Translations under genes and position numbers: made by a program | Shown here: positions 1 to 10,328 of the stretch, in pieces | How positions within the stretch are numbered: the first letter of the stretch is position 1 | Layout: every line of letters starts with the position of its first letter | The notes under the pieces: generated by a model | The model's database searches: none | Told to the model about the DNA's origin: nothing | Seen by the model: only the letters and a program-made list of their open reading frames with translations | NCBI RefSeq assembly: GCF_000619885.1 | Contig: NZ_JHUZ01000011.1 | Span: 62,001-126,000 of the forward strand | DNA from: Balneatrix alpica DSM 16621 | Lineage (GTDB): Bacteria; Pseudomonadota; Gammaproteobacteria; Pseudomonadales; Balneatricaceae | Length of the DNA: 64,000 nt | Reading direction: 5' to 3'

Positions 1-2519
1 ACATCCACCACGTCGCCCGATACCACGGCATTGCCGATGATCTGGCGGATGGCCAGCTCGCGCTCTTCATCGGTTTTCTTCTTTGCGCTGATGTCGCGCT
101 TAGTGAGCATGACCTTGATGGCTTGAAAAAAAGCCACCTCTTCACGCACGGCTTTCGCTTCATCCAAGGTGCAGCACAGGGTGAACGCCTTGCTCATGGC
201 CAAGGCATTATCGGCAAAGCGTTTTTTGCCTTCTTTAACCCCCAGCACATGGTTAGCGGCACCGGCCAAAAGCTTGTGCCCACCTGTCAGGAATTCGCTG
301 TAATCGAAGCCATGCAACAAACCGCGCAACACATCGAGCTTCTCCTCCAGCACCGCATAAGCCTCATGGGCATCCACCGTGGGCCTGCCTCGACCTTTGC
401 TGGCTGTGTACTCTTTCAGCGCTGCTTTTAGCTCGTTAGCAATACCGATGTAGTCCACCACCAAGCCGCCCTGCTTGTCTTTAAACACGCGGTTCACCCG
501 GGCAATGGCCTGCATTAAGTTGTGGCCCTTCATGGGCTTGTCGACATACAGGGTATGCACACAAGGCGCGTCAAAACCGGTCAGCCACATGTCGCGCACA
601 ATCACTAATTGCAATGGGTCTTGCGGGTCTTTAAAGCGCTTCTCTAGGCGCTTCTTCACTTGGCTGGGGTAAATGTGCGGGCGTAGCAAGGCCTTATCTG
701 AGGCACTGCCGGTCATAACGATTTTTACCGCGCCCTTCTCCGGGTCTACGTCATGCCAGTCTGGCCGCAGGGCGATGATCTCGTTGTACAAGTGCACACA
801 GATTTCGCGGCTCATCGCCACCACCATGGCCTTGCCGCTTTGCGCCTGGTTACGTTCCTCAAAGTGCCTCACCAGGTCAGCCGCAACGCTTTTAATCCTT
901 GGCTCAGCCCCAACCACTTTTTCCAGCGCGGCCCAGCGCGACTTCAGGCGCGACTGCTGGTCTTCTTCCTCATCCTCGGCCAGCTCATCGACCTCCTCGT
1001 CGATATGCGCCAGCTCTGCGTCTTTGAGCGACAACTTAGCCAAGCGTGACTCGTAGTAGATGGCCACAGTGGCGCCATCTTCCTTGGCCTGCTGCATGTC
1101 GTAGACGTGGATGTAATCACCGAACACCGCACGGGTATCGCGGTCTTCGCTGGATACCGGCGTGCCGGTAAAGGCCACGAAGGTGGCGTTGGGCAAGGCA
1201 TCACGCAGGTGCTGGGCATAGCCCACCTGATAGCGGGCACTGGCCTCGGCCACCTTTAGGTCCGGCACTTTCAATGAAGCACTAAAGCCATATTGCGTGC
1301 GGTGCGCTTCGTCAGCCACCACCACAATATTCGAGCGCTGCGACAACACCGGAAAGGTGTCCTCGTCTTCACCGGGCATAAACTTCTGAATGGTTGTAAA
1401 CACAATGCCGCCACTAGGGCGATTAGCCAGCTTCTCGCGCAAGTCGCCACGCGTAGCGACCTGCACCGGCTGCTCGCGCAGCAAATCCTGCGACAGCGAG
1501 AACACCCCAAACAGCTGGCCATCCAGATCATTGCGATCGGTAATCACCACGATGGTCGGGTTCTCCATCGCTGCTTCCTGCATCACCCGCGCAGCAAAGC
1601 AGGTCATGGTGATACTCTTGCCCGAGCCTTGGGTATGCCAAACCACCCCGCCCTTGTGACTACCGCCAGGGCGCGAAGCATTCACTACCTGCCCAATAGC
1701 CGCTCGCACCGCGTGAAATTGGTGATAACCGGCAATCTTCTTCACCAGCCGGCCGTCATCTTCAAACAACACAAAATAACGCAGGTAATCGAGCAAAATG
1801 GCCGGCTGCAGCACCCCACGCACCAGCGTCTCCAACTCGTTGAACTCACCCAGCGGATCAACCGTTACGCCGTCGATAGTGCGCCAACGGGCAAAGCGCT
1901 CAATATCCGCCGACAGCGAGCCCATACGCGCCTCACTGCCATCACTGATCACCAGAATCTCGTTGTAGTGGAAAACGTCTGGAATCTGCTCTTTATAGGT
2001 TTGAATCTGATCAAACGCCTTGATCAAATCCGCATGCACATCAGCCGGATTTTTTAGCTCTAACAGCACCAGCGGCAGACCGTTAACGAACAAAATAATG
2101 TCCGGCCGACGAGTATGTTTGGGCCCCTGAATGCTGAACTGATTCACCGCCAGCCACTCGTTAGCACGTCCATCTGCCCAGTCGATCAAGCGCACAAAGT
2201 CGCCTCGGGTTTCACCGTCTTTCTGGTACTGCACCGGCACACCGCTCACTAATAAGCGATGAAATAAACGGTTGGCCGACAGCTGCACTGGCAGGCCTAA
2301 ATCGACCACCTGTTTGAGCGCATCCTCACGAGCAGCCAAAGGCACACTGGGGTTTAAACGCTCGACAGCCCTGCGCAAGCGCCCAATCAACAACACATCA
2401 CGATAACTTGCCCGCTCGGGGCTATCGCCATCATGGGCAATATCAGGCCCATAGAGGTGCGTATAGCCCAGCTCTGCAAGCCAGCCGAGGGTTTCTTGTT
2501 CCAGTTGGTCTTCTGTCAT
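1..2519 (-). CDS. hsdR: Type I restriction enzyme R subunit HsdR (C-terminus beyond window edge)
   Basis: This is the motor and nuclease subunit of a type I restriction-modification complex; it translocates DNA with ATP and cuts unmodified DNA far from the recognition site. About 839 codons are visible from an ATG at 2519 (reads [19 protein letters not shown]); the C-terminal part runs off the left edge. Seen directly: a PD-(D/E)xK nuclease motif near residues 140-157 (RRPDIILF, then LLELKNP); a Walker A near residue 297 (WHTQGSGKS); a DEAH box near 400 ([10 protein letters not shown]); and helicase motifs further on (TGTPVS, then TGFDAP and AIARVNR). It starts 12 bases after the mcrC stop and is the last gene of the island operon. 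The order M-S-mcrB-mcrC-R is unusual because McrBC separates the type I subunits. Identity is secure; whether the missing end is intact cannot be judged. Confidence 0.96.
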   Translation of the reverse strand, partial: MTEDQLEQETLGWLAELGYTHLYGPDIAHDGDSPERASYRDVLLIGRLRRAVERLNPSVPLAAREDALKQVVDLGLPVQLSANRLFHRLLVSGVPVQYQKDGETRGDFVRLIDWADGRANEWLAVNQFSIQGPKHTRRPDIILFVNGLPLVLLELKNPADVHADLIKAFDQIQTYKEQIPDVFHYNEILVISDGSEARMGSLSADIERFARWRTIDGVTVDPLGEFNELETLVRGVLQPAILLDYLRYFVLFEDDGRLVKKIAGYHQFHAVRAAIGQVVNASRPGGSHKGGVVWHTQGSGKSITMTCFAARVMQEAAMENPTIVVITDRNDLDGQLFGVFSLSQDLLREQPVQVATRGDLREKLANRPSGGIVFTTIQKFMPGEDEDTFPVLSQRSNIVVVADEAHRTQYGFSASLKVPDLKVAEASARYQVGYAQHLRDALPNATFVAFTGTPVSSEDRDTRAVFGDYIHVYDMQQAKEDGATVAIYYESRLAKLSLKDAELAHIDEEVDELAEDEEEDQQSRLKSRWAALEKVVGAEPRIKSVAADLVRHFEERNQAQSGKAMVVAMSREICVHLYNEIIALRPDWHDVDPEKGAVKIVMTGSASDKALLRPHIYPSQVKKRLEKRFKDPQDPLQLVIVRDMWLTGFDAPCVHTLYVDKPMKGHNLMQAIARVNRVFKDKQGGLVVDYIGIANELKAALKEYTASKGRGRPTVDAHEAYAVLEEKLDVLRGLLHGFDYSEFLTGGHKLLAGAANHVLGVKEGKKRFADNALAMSKAFTLCCTLDEAKAVREEVAFFQAIKVMLTKRDISAKKKTDEERELAIRQIIGNAVVSGDVVD

Positions 2520-2531
2520 TATTCGTCTGCC

Positions 2532-3881
2532 TTACCTGGCTATGGCTGTTTCATAAGCTTGATCGCTTACTTGTACGGTTACTTGAGCGGTACGGGTGAA
2601 AGACAATGGAATATCGGCGACACCAGCACCCATCAGTTGGTCATTCTCTAAATCAAAAGGTAAGGCCCAAAGCTTCATGCCCTGGCCATAATCAAACACC
2701 GGTAATGCTTCTTCCAGCCCTGACCAATACGGATATATCAGCACCAGCCCCGGCACCTGGTCGCCTCTTCGGTATTTGTACCCATAGGCAAACAGCTGAT
2801 AGAAATCGCTTTGACTGAGGTCGTAGTTCTTATCGGGTTTACCGGCATCAATGCGTTTCCACTTGGTGTCCAGAATCCAGCGCTGTTTTCCCCAATCGAT
2901 CAGCAGATCAGGCTTCAAACAGAACATCCGCCCCTTGCCATGCTCACAGAGATACTCGCGATTGGCTTGGCTAGTTAGCTTTGCTGTCGGCAGTAACTGC
3001 TTATGCAACCAACCTTCAACATATTTTTCAAAGAGCTTTTCCATCGGGAACAACAAGCTCATACCGCGCCACGCACCACTCACAGCGATCGGCATCCACT
3101 GATTGAGGATCAGCTCGCACCAAGGCTTAATCGGCTGGTAATGCGCCATTAGCCTATCGCGACTCCAGGCGCGTAGGTCTTGGTTAACCTGCCGACTGAC
3201 GGGTACTTCCGTCAGCATGGCACGCAGTTCATTGGCCAAGCGCCAGTTGGCGGCATCCTGTGTGCTGTTCGCCACTGTTTCCAGCGCCAGCTTGAGCAAG
3301 CGATTCTCAGCACGATCTGGGGTAAACACATCATGGCGAAGCTGAAAGTGATGCTGGCGCCCCGGCGGCTGGCGCATCTGCGCCACCACATTGAGCTGGC
3401 CGTGCAGAAAGCGCTGTTCTTCCTCGATACGTTGGTAGTCGAAGCGCACCCCGCGCTTCACTAACAAGTCCAGCTCGGCGAGAAACTGTCCCATCACCCA
3501 CTCACTGAGGGGTGCATCAAACAGCTCTAGACTGGCCAGCGATGCTTCGCGCGGCTTAAGCTGCAAGGCGCTCTGAATCAATTTACGCAGCAACTGGCGG
3601 CTCTTGGCCTTAGCCTTACAATCGCCCTTCTCATAGTGCTTAGGCAGAATTTCCAGCCGCGTGCCACAGGGTGTTTCCAACACGCCCACATAGGAATCCC
3701 ACTTCAGCGCACGCCGTCCTTCTACTTGCAGCAGCGTAACGCCGTTTCGGCTGAAGCTGGCGCTCAATTCACACAGCCACTCGAAGGCACTGTCGCTAAT
3801 CTGCACACAGTCGAGATCACCCGGCTCAACCTCCGCCGTGGTCAGTCGGGCGTATTCACGCACGGTGACAAATGCGCTCAC
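2532..3881 (-). CDS. mcrC: McrC-type nuclease subunit of McrBC modification-dependent restriction system
   Basis: McrC is the endonuclease partner that binds McrB rings and cuts DNA carrying modified cytosine. The protein is 449 residues from a GTG at 3881, which overlaps the mcrB TGA in a GTGA junction. A longer upstream reading frame exists but would run deep into mcrB, so the coupled GTG is preferred. The N-terminus reads VSAFVTVREYARL. A PD-(D/E)xK core is visible near residues 320-340 (LKPDLLIDW, then ILDTKWKRID), which is the McrC nuclease signature. It is longer than the E. coli K-12 McrC (about 348 residues), as many McrC family members are. It is cotranscribed with mcrB and precedes hsdR by 12 bases. 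Confidence 0.93.
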   Translation of the reverse strand: MSAFVTVREYARLTTAEVEPGDLDCVQISDSAFEWLCELSASFSRNGVTLLQVEGRRALKWDSYVGVLETPCGTRLEILPKHYEKGDCKAKAKSRQLLRKLIQSALQLKPREASLASLELFDAPLSEWVMGQFLAELDLLVKRGVRFDYQRIEEEQRFLHGQLNVVAQMRQPPGRQHHFQLRHDVFTPDRAENRLLKLALETVANSTQDAANWRLANELRAMLTEVPVSRQVNQDLRAWSRDRLMAHYQPIKPWCELILNQWMPIAVSGAWRGMSLLFPMEKLFEKYVEGWLHKQLLPTAKLTSQANREYLCEHGKGRMFCLKPDLLIDWGKQRWILDTKWKRIDAGKPDKNYDLSQSDFYQLFAYGYKYRRGDQVPGLVLIYPYWSGLEEALPVFDYGQGMKLWALPFDLENDQLMGAGVADIPLSFTRTAQVTVQVSDQAYETAIAR

Positions 3882-6800
3882 GCATTCGCCTCCTCTGGCT
3901 CCTTGACGGGCCCCTCTGCCTTGCCGTGCACGGCGATAACACCGGCATATGCAGAAACTCGCTGGAACGCCGCCGCATTGATCCGCCAAACCCCACCTTG
4001 CGCAGGCACGCTGATGTTGCCAAACAAAGCATCCACATCCTGCTTATCCTGCTCCACGAAACGGTCGGCCGCAGCCTTGCGGTGGTCATTAAGCACCCAC
4101 TGGATTCGTTGCCAATCCTCGAAGAAATACTCCTGCAGCAGCGGCAGTATCTGATTGCGGAATATCACCTCCAGCTGCTGCAACGAGTCTCCACTCTTGA
4201 GTGACATGAAATAGGCATGCCCGAGGCAATGATCACGATCGAGCAGCACCTCGATACGCTGGTTCATCACCGCCAAAAGCTGACCAATGTCGATGCCCTC
4301 CACCACCACGCCATTGAGCAAAGAGGGATTGGGCATCATTTCCTCGAAGACAAAGCGGCGACGCAAGGCAATATCCAACCCAGCCAACGAGCGATCAGCC
4401 GTGTTCATCGTACCGATCAGATAAACATTATCCGGCACACTGAAACGCTCTTTGGAGTACGGCAAGCTGACCGACAGCGCCTCTGCAGCACCCTCGCGCT
4501 TTGAAGCCTCTATCAACGTAATCAGCTCACCGAATATGCGCGAAACATTGCCCCGATTGATCTCATCGATCACCAACACATAGGGCTTTTTCTCATCTGC
4601 CGACTTCTCTTCCGCCCCCTTATCCAACCGGCTTCGCAGATAATCCGCAATGCCGCGTACATAACTTTCGCAGTACACTGAGGCAGGCTTTTCACCGCGT
4701 AAAAAAGCGCGCACATGCTCGATATTGGCGGGCAGCTCTAAGCCACTTTCCGAGGCTTGCGGCGAACAGGTGAATGTCCCATTGCCCGCTCGATAGCGCA
4801 CCTCAAAGGCCTTACCACGCACCGTAGTTAGCGTAACGGGCGCCTCACTGACCTCTTCAATAAACACATTGAGCACATCGTCTTCTGTCTGCTCGCCGTC
4901 TTGGTGACGAGCGTCATCACACAACAACTTAAAAACGCCAGGCTCAACTTTATAATTCAGCTGTCCACCTTCCGAAACCGCCCGCAAACCTTCTACAAAG
5001 TCTTCATAGCTGAAGCTTTGATGAAAGGTGACAAAGCGCACTCGGCCATCCAACGCCAATTGATCGAACGCTTTCTTTTTGGCTTCTCGGCTAGTGTTCA
5101 CTAACGCCTCAGGCTCCAAAATCTTCAGGGTTTCATCCACAACCGAGAATGTTTTCCCTGTGCCCGGCGGGCCAAAAAGAATCTGATTCAACGGAGTATT
5201 CTTAGCGGCCACAGTGACATCTTCCTCTTCTTGCGCTTCACGCGTTTCTGCCTTCGCTCCCTTTAACGCCTCTAACAGCTGCCACATCGCAATGTTGTTT
5301 GGCAGCACGGCCGCGCCATCTATGTCAGCCAAGCGCATACACGCCATGATTTGCTCATTCAGCCCACACCAACCTGAGCTGTCGACAGCCACAGCTAACT
5401 GGAACTGCTCATTCAAGCCACGTAAAAGCCGCTGACAATCATCTGATTTGAGTAAGGTGGTGAAACGTTCCGGGGCAAACGCAGCAAATACCCGATTAAT
5501 CATCGCAGGGCGATTGGTGCTGAATTGTTTTTTCTCAACGCCTACACTCCAGTCCCGCATCACTTGCGCATAGGTCTGCGCCGTCGGCGCGGCCATGATG
5601 CCTTGCGTAATCTCCCTCACAGCCGCTTGCTGGGCCTGCATTTCATCTTTAGAGAACAAGCCAAGTGGCAAACTGGAAACCCCGTTTTCACGCTCCAGCC
5701 ACAAACGCGTTAACGCCACCTGATCTAAGGGTTTCTCACCACTGCGCAGCGCCTTAGCCAGCGCAGTAATGTCTTGATAAATCGCCAACCAATGTGGGCA
5801 AGACTCTTTGCTGTCTGCCGTACTCCAAGCCACGTACTGTTTTAAACTGTGCTGTCCCTCGCCTGCCTGCCAAAGCAGCTCCAGCCGGGCCGCGATGGCC
5901 GGGGTAATCTCGACGCCCGAGCTCTGAGGGTTCCAGCGCTGCGTAGGCATAGCCTTGTTGAGCAGCAACATCGGCAACAAGCCGCGGGCACAGTCGGGCC
6001 GATGCTCATCGATGCGAAAGCGGATGTAGTTACGCGTTTTGCTCGCGTCCTTCCAGTCGGGCCCGTCATGCGCCCCCTCCGTCACCAGGCCGCGCGCTAC
6101 GATGCCCCGTGGCTCCTGCCCCAACCGCACCAGATAAACCACATCCCCCGGTTGCGGCTGTTTCGAATGGCAGCTCCAATCAATCTCCTGCCCCAATTCA
6201 ACACCGGCGTCTCCACCCAGCTTGAAATGCGCCGGGTTCCACGTCAGCAGGTAGCTTGGCTGCCCCGGCTGCACGTCCTGTTCGGACTCGGGCTTGGACG
6301 GGCGCAATCCCAGCTCCTCGTTGTACAGCCCACGCATAAATCCATAGGGGCTAAGACCCGGCACCGACTCGCAGGCGAGCAAGTAGTACTCGCGCAGCTT
6401 CAGCATGCGCGCCACGGGTTGGTTGCGACGAGGAATGTCCTGTTCCGGGCAGCCTAGCTGCTGCAAGTAGTGGCCCAAATGATCGGAGGATGAAATGGGC
6501 AACGTACTGGCGGGGTAATAGCAGGACAGCAGGCGCAGCTTGCGTCCTGCACCGACCGTGACACGTGGCTCTACCCCGGCGCGGCGGTAAATTTCCTTGT
6601 CGTCATCCACCCAGAGCAGATCGGCAGGATCGGTTGAAGCGATGGTGCTTTGGATGCTCAGCGTGTAGCGCAGCGCCTCTTCATCACCGAGATCCAGTAG
6701 GCGGCGATTCTTGTACAGGCTGCCATCCTCCTGAAAATACAGGAGATGGCCCTTGGCGGTGCCGGGCATATAGCGACCTAGCACCGGCACCAGCCCGCGC

Positions 6801-7003
6801 TCGATCCACCAGCAGAACGAAGCCCCGTCACCCTTGCCCACACAGTATTCATCTAGCGTCAACTGGTTGAGGCGACTCAGGGGGAAGGCTTGCAGAAAAT
6901 CCCGGTACTCTTGGGAATCCTCGGTGCGCTTTTGAGCAGCAGCGCCTTGCGCCTTCAGGTAGTCCACCAGCCGGGAGAAATCAGCGTTAACACTCAGGCT
7001 CAT
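3878..7003 (-). CDS. mcrB: McrB-family AAA+ GTPase with N-terminal EVE-like reader domain
   Basis: This is a 1041-residue motor/reader subunit of a type IV (modification-dependent) restriction system. In McrB proteins GTP hydrolysis drives translocation and activates McrC. Visible parts are: an N-terminal domain (about 1-230) with LTLDEYCVGKGDGASFCWW; a probable EVE-like (PUA-fold) domain at about 248-380 beginning SYLLTWNPAHF and containing PGDVVYLVRLG; a helical linker; and the AAA+ core with Walker A at 611-618 (GPPGTGKT), Walker B near 809-818 (VLVIDEINRG) and the McrB hallmark MNTADRS at 866-872. EVE domains in McrB relatives are known or proposed to read modified bases; which base is read here is not known. 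The ATG overlaps the hsdS stop in an ATGA junction. The protein is about twice the size of E. coli McrB because of the large N-terminal reader part. Confidence 0.93.
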   Translation of the reverse strand: MSLSVNADFSRLVDYLKAQGAAAQKRTEDSQEYRDFLQAFPLSRLNQLTLDEYCVGKGDGASFCWWIERGLVPVLGRYMPGTAKGHLLYFQEDGSLYKNRRLLDLGDEEALRYTLSIQSTIASTDPADLLWVDDDKEIYRRAGVEPRVTVGAGRKLRLLSCYYPASTLPISSSDHLGHYLQQLGCPEQDIPRRNQPVARMLKLREYYLLACESVPGLSPYGFMRGLYNEELGLRPSKPESEQDVQPGQPSYLLTWNPAHFKLGGDAGVELGQEIDWSCHSKQPQPGDVVYLVRLGQEPRGIVARGLVTEGAHDGPDWKDASKTRNYIRFRIDEHRPDCARGLLPMLLLNKAMPTQRWNPQSSGVEITPAIAARLELLWQAGEGQHSLKQYVAWSTADSKESCPHWLAIYQDITALAKALRSGEKPLDQVALTRLWLERENGVSSLPLGLFSKDEMQAQQAAVREITQGIMAAPTAQTYAQVMRDWSVGVEKKQFSTNRPAMINRVFAAFAPERFTTLLKSDDCQRLLRGLNEQFQLAVAVDSSGWCGLNEQIMACMRLADIDGAAVLPNNIAMWQLLEALKGAKAETREAQEEEDVTVAAKNTPLNQILFGPPGTGKTFSVVDETLKILEPEALVNTSREAKKKAFDQLALDGRVRFVTFHQSFSYEDFVEGLRAVSEGGQLNYKVEPGVFKLLCDDARHQDGEQTEDDVLNVFIEEVSEAPVTLTTVRGKAFEVRYRAGNGTFTCSPQASESGLELPANIEHVRAFLRGEKPASVYCESYVRGIADYLRSRLDKGAEEKSADEKKPYVLVIDEINRGNVSRIFGELITLIEASKREGAAEALSVSLPYSKERFSVPDNVYLIGTMNTADRSLAGLDIALRRRFVFEEMMPNPSLLNGVVVEGIDIGQLLAVMNQRIEVLLDRDHCLGHAYFMSLKSGDSLQQLEVIFRNQILPLLQEYFFEDWQRIQWVLNDHRKAAADRFVEQDKQDVDALFGNISVPAQGGVWRINAAAFQRVSAYAGVIAVHGKAEGPVKEPEEANA

Positions 7004-8379
7004 ACCGCCTCCTCAATCAGCCCCTCGGCCTCAGGCAAGCGCAGTTGACCAGAGATCAGGCGGGGTAAGAGGGTGTCACGGAGTTGGGTGAGGGTTTGTA
7101 TCTGCACCCGATTTGCAAGCACTGTTTGATGTGTTGCATCAGCAACATCGGAAAATCGATCAATCATGGCTTTAGGGGGCATAACCACCTTGATAGATCG
7201 AAGGTAGCTGACAGGCCTTGCGATTGAGGGAACACCTACCTGGGAGGTATTCGCTAAAAGCTGATGTTGGCCTTGTACTGAGCGAAAGTAGTAAGTGATC
7301 CACTCTGGCCGCATTTTTTGCTTATCGCATCGGAGGAAAAACTGTCGCTGCGAAAGCACGTATCGATCGAACCGCGCATGTCTATGTAGCAAAGCTACCT
7401 GCCCGATACTGCCCGCGTGAGTAAAAATCACATCACCTTCGAAAACACACGAATTGGATAGCTTTTCCGCATGGCTGTCAGTAATGAAGTTAAAGGTCGA
7501 GTCTTCTACAAGTGTCTGCCGGAGGTGTTGTCCACTAATCACAGGGACGCCCTCATTCACGAAGGTTTCGACTTTAATATTCGAGCCAAAAGGCCCCATT
7601 CCAACCTTCTCAGAAAAATCTTCAACACTACTGTGCTGCCACCCCTTTGGCACCAAGCCCAGCTCGGACTCTTCGAAGCTGTCGGGGAACAGGGCGGCGG
7701 TGGTGGCGTCCATGGCCTCAGGTGCTCGCCCTTCGGCCTTGGCGCGCACGGGGTCGAAATCGACGAACCAGGATTTGAACAACGCCTGGGCGATGGCTTC
7801 CAGGGTGGCGTTGGTTTCGCGTAGCAGGGTAATGCGGTCGTCGAGCGTCTCCAAAAAGTCAGCAATCCGCTTCTGCTCTTGAACTGGTGGCAGCAAAATT
7901 TCGTGACGCTTCAATTGCCCAAGATTGAAACCTGGTACCGAGCTACCGATGCCATTTTCGAGAATTTCATTTTGCTTAGCGGGTCCAGAGAACACGTAAT
8001 AGATGAAGCGATTGTCCGCTTTGGCGGGATCAATCGTTAGTTTCATCTGCTTGTTCGAAACGATGTAACTGTCGAATTTCGAGCGACTATCGATCAGACC
8101 AACCTGGTTGATGGTGCCCCAGCACGTGAAGACAAGATCACCACGCTTTGCCACAGATCGCTGAAACTCACTTGCCTTCTCATGCGAGACAAAGGCCAAA
8201 TCAGCATCAATGAGCCTTGTAGATGTATCTGCGCTCAGGTTCGATCCGCGAATGACAGGCACACCTGAATCGACGAAATACTTCGCGCTGATAGCCGATC
8301 CAAATGGACCAGTCGCTAGCGCTGTAGAAAAGGGTGCCGCGATCTCCTCGACTCTTGCTAAACGCCACTCAGAACTCAT
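7000..8379 (-). CDS. hsdS: Type I restriction-modification specificity subunit HsdS
   Basis: HsdS (459 residues) chooses the bipartite DNA target of the type I complex and bridges two HsdM and two HsdR subunits. Two target recognition domains are visible. Each opens with a related motif: [20 protein letters not shown] near residue 23 and [20 protein letters not shown] near residue 260. They are separated by the conserved spacer helix ([19 protein letters not shown], then [18 protein letters not shown]). A second helix at the end ([17 protein letters not shown]) closes the pseudo-repeat. Both halves are full length, so the gene looks intact. It overlaps hsdM by 11 bases at its start and mcrB by 4 at its end, so the four genes are probably translationally coupled. 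The recognition sequence cannot be read from the protein. Confidence 0.95.
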   Translation of the reverse strand: MSSEWRLARVEEIAAPFSTALATGPFGSAISAKYFVDSGVPVIRGSNLSADTSTRLIDADLAFVSHEKASEFQRSVAKRGDLVFTCWGTINQVGLIDSRSKFDSYIVSNKQMKLTIDPAKADNRFIYYVFSGPAKQNEILENGIGSSVPGFNLGQLKRHEILLPPVQEQKRIADFLETLDDRITLLRETNATLEAIAQALFKSWFVDFDPVRAKAEGRAPEAMDATTAALFPDSFEESELGLVPKGWQHSSVEDFSEKVGMGPFGSNIKVETFVNEGVPVISGQHLRQTLVEDSTFNFITDSHAEKLSNSCVFEGDVIFTHAGSIGQVALLHRHARFDRYVLSQRQFFLRCDKQKMRPEWITYYFRSVQGQHQLLANTSQVGVPSIARPVSYLRSIKVVMPPKAMIDRFSDVADATHQTVLANRVQIQTLTQLRDTLLPRLISGQLRLPEAEGLIEEAV

Positions 8380-10279
8380 ACCCCAGCCCCCCCAGCTTCT
8401 GCCGAATCAACTGATCGAGCTCTGCGCCCTTCTGCATTTGCTCACCCAACTGCTGGGTCAGCCGCTGCATCTTCTCGGCAAAGGCTTCGTCATCATCCTC
8501 CACCTCTTCGGCACCGACATAGCGGCCCGGCGTCAGCACATGACCATGCTCGGCAATTTCCGCGAGGGTGACGCTGCGGCAGAAGCCGGGGATATCGGCG
8601 TATTCGCCAACCTGCCCGTCTTCGGTCGCTCCCGGCATCCTGCCTTCCGCGACACTGGCACTTCCCTGTGCGACGTCCAACGACTCACCACGCCAGGCGG
8701 CGACGGTCTGGGCGATGCGTTCAATATCGGCATCGCTCAGTTCGATCTGCACCCGGCTAACGCGGGTGCCGAGCTTGCGCGCATCAATAAACAGCACCTG
8801 GCCGCTGCGGTCGATACCGGCGCGGCTCAGGGCATGGCGCTTGTCCTTGGCGAGGAACCATAGGCAGGCGGGAATCTGGGTATTGAAGAACAGCTGGCCG
8901 GGCAAGGCGACCATCACTTCCACCACATCGGCCTCGACCATGGCGCGACGAATCTCGCCTTCGCTGTTCTGGCTGGAGCTCATCGAGCCGTTGGCCAGCA
9001 CGATGCCGGCACGGCCATTGGGCTTTAAGTGGTAGAGCATATGTTGCAGCCAGGCATAGTTGGCGTTGCCCTGCGGTGGCGTGCCATAGACCCAGCGCGG
9101 GTCGCCGTCCAGGCTACCGTGCCACCAGTCGCTGATATTGAACGGCGGGTTGGCCAGGATGAAATCAGCGCGCAGATCACTGTGCTGGTTACGCACAAAG
9201 GTGTCGGCTGGCTCTTTTCCTAAGTTGAAGTCGATGCCACGAATGGCCAGGTTCATCGCCGCCAAACGCCAGGTGGTGGGGTTGGACTCCTGACCATAGA
9301 TGGACACATCGCCCAGCTTGCCGCCGTGGGCCTCGATAAATTTTTCGCTCTGCACAAACATGCCGCCGGAACCGCAGCAGGGGTCGTACACCTTGCCATG
9401 GTGGGGGTTGAGCACCGCCACCAGGGTTTTGACGATGCTGGCCGGGGTATAGAACTGCCCGCCCTTTTTGCCTTCGGCGCTGGCGAACTGGCCGAGAAAG
9501 TATTCGTACACTTGGCCGAGCAAGTCGCGGGCTTTGTGGGTGTCGTCACCAAAGCCGATGGTGGAGATCAAATCCACCAGCTCGCCCAGCTTGCCGTCCG
9601 GCAACTGCGCGCGGGCATAGCGCTTGTCGAGGATGTTCTTCAGCCGAGGGTTTTCTGCCTCGATGGTTGCCAGGGCATCGTCGATGCGCTTGCCGATATC
9701 CGCCTGCTTGGCAGCGGCGCGAATGGACTCCCAGCGCGCCACTTCCGGCACCCAGAACACGTTGACCTCGCGGTAGTAGTCGCGGTCTTCCAGCTCGGCA
9801 TTCAGCGCTTCTGGGTCGTCATCACCCAGGTAATAGTCGTCGTTTTCGTCGGTGAGCTTGCGCGCAAGCTCCACGCGGCGGCCAGCGAAACTGTCGGAGA
9901 TGTACTTGAGGAAGATCAGCCCCAGCACGATGTGCTTGTACTCGGCGGCGTCCATATTGGCGCGCAGCTTGTCGGCGGTGGCCCAGAGGGTTTTCTTCAT
10001 ATCCTCGATGCCAGTGGCCGCACTGCTGCTGGCTTTGCCAGCCTTGGCGGTTGGTTTAGCCGCCGCTGCCTCGCCGGGCAATACGCGCCGCACCGCACCG
10101 CCACGGCCCCGGCCTTTTTTGAGCAGGCCTTGGGCTAACAGGGCTTCACGGGCGCTTTCAAAGTCGGCCTCGCTAAGGCCAGGCTGGCTGCTTTGCAGGG
10201 CACTGAACAAGGCTTGGTTGCCCATGCTGCTGCCATCTTCGGGCAGCGCTGCTAACAGCGCTTGCGACACATCATTCAT
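8369..10279 (-). CDS. hsdM: Type I restriction-modification DNA methyltransferase HsdM with N-terminal extension
   Basis: HsdM is the N6-adenine methyltransferase of the type I system, modifying host sites and forming the core of the restriction complex. I choose the ATG at 10279 ([12 protein letters not shown], 636 residues) because GGAG lies nine bases upstream; an in-frame ATG at 10294 would add five residues. Residues about 1-75 form an extra domain ending in the basic stretch [13 protein letters not shown], which looks like a small winged-helix DNA-binding unit. Then comes the HsdM N-terminal helical domain ([21 protein letters not shown]) and the methyltransferase core with [13 protein letters not shown], the AdoMet motif [12 protein letters not shown] and the catalytic NPPF in [14 protein letters not shown]. 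It is the first gene of the operon, preceded by a leader with an inverted repeat. The catalytic residues look complete. Confidence 0.95.
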   Translation of the reverse strand: MNDVSQALLAALPEDGSSMGNQALFSALQSSQPGLSEADFESAREALLAQGLLKKGRGRGGAVRRVLPGEAAAAKPTAKAGKASSSAATGIEDMKKTLWATADKLRANMDAAEYKHIVLGLIFLKYISDSFAGRRVELARKLTDENDDYYLGDDDPEALNAELEDRDYYREVNVFWVPEVARWESIRAAAKQADIGKRIDDALATIEAENPRLKNILDKRYARAQLPDGKLGELVDLISTIGFGDDTHKARDLLGQVYEYFLGQFASAEGKKGGQFYTPASIVKTLVAVLNPHHGKVYDPCCGSGGMFVQSEKFIEAHGGKLGDVSIYGQESNPTTWRLAAMNLAIRGIDFNLGKEPADTFVRNQHSDLRADFILANPPFNISDWWHGSLDGDPRWVYGTPPQGNANYAWLQHMLYHLKPNGRAGIVLANGSMSSSQNSEGEIRRAMVEADVVEVMVALPGQLFFNTQIPACLWFLAKDKRHALSRAGIDRSGQVLFIDARKLGTRVSRVQIELSDADIERIAQTVAAWRGESLDVAQGSASVAEGRMPGATEDGQVGEYADIPGFCRSVTLAEIAEHGHVLTPGRYVGAEEVEDDDEAFAEKMQRLTQQLGEQMQKGAELDQLIRQKLGGLGYEF

Positions 10280-10296
10280 CAACAATATCTCCACTC

Positions 10297-10328
10297 GCCT
10301 GTAGCGCCGCTACAGGCTTTAGCTAAAG
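10297..10328. promoter_or_regulatory. Leader inverted repeat and 12-bp palindrome upstream of hsdM
   Basis: Two adjoining dyads lie 18-49 bases upstream of the chosen hsdM start. The first is a perfect 9-bp inverted repeat with a 3-base loop (GCCTGTAGC, GCC, GCTACAGGC; 10297-10317). The second is the perfect palindrome CTTTAGCTAAAG (10317-10328), sharing one base with the first. In RNA the first would form a strong hairpin just before the ribosome binding site; in DNA either could be an operator. No uridine tract suggests a terminator. Function is inferred only from position and symmetry. Confidence 0.5.

Noticed and set aside
3882-3989. Longer mcrC start giving 36 extra residues
   Set aside because: It would overlap mcrB by over 100 bases with a cysteine- and arginine-rich segment unlike McrC; the GTG in the GTGA overlap is the better start.
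8210-10304. Long plus-strand frames opposite hsdM and hsdS
   Set aside because: They are antisense shadows of strongly coding minus-strand genes and show no family motifs.
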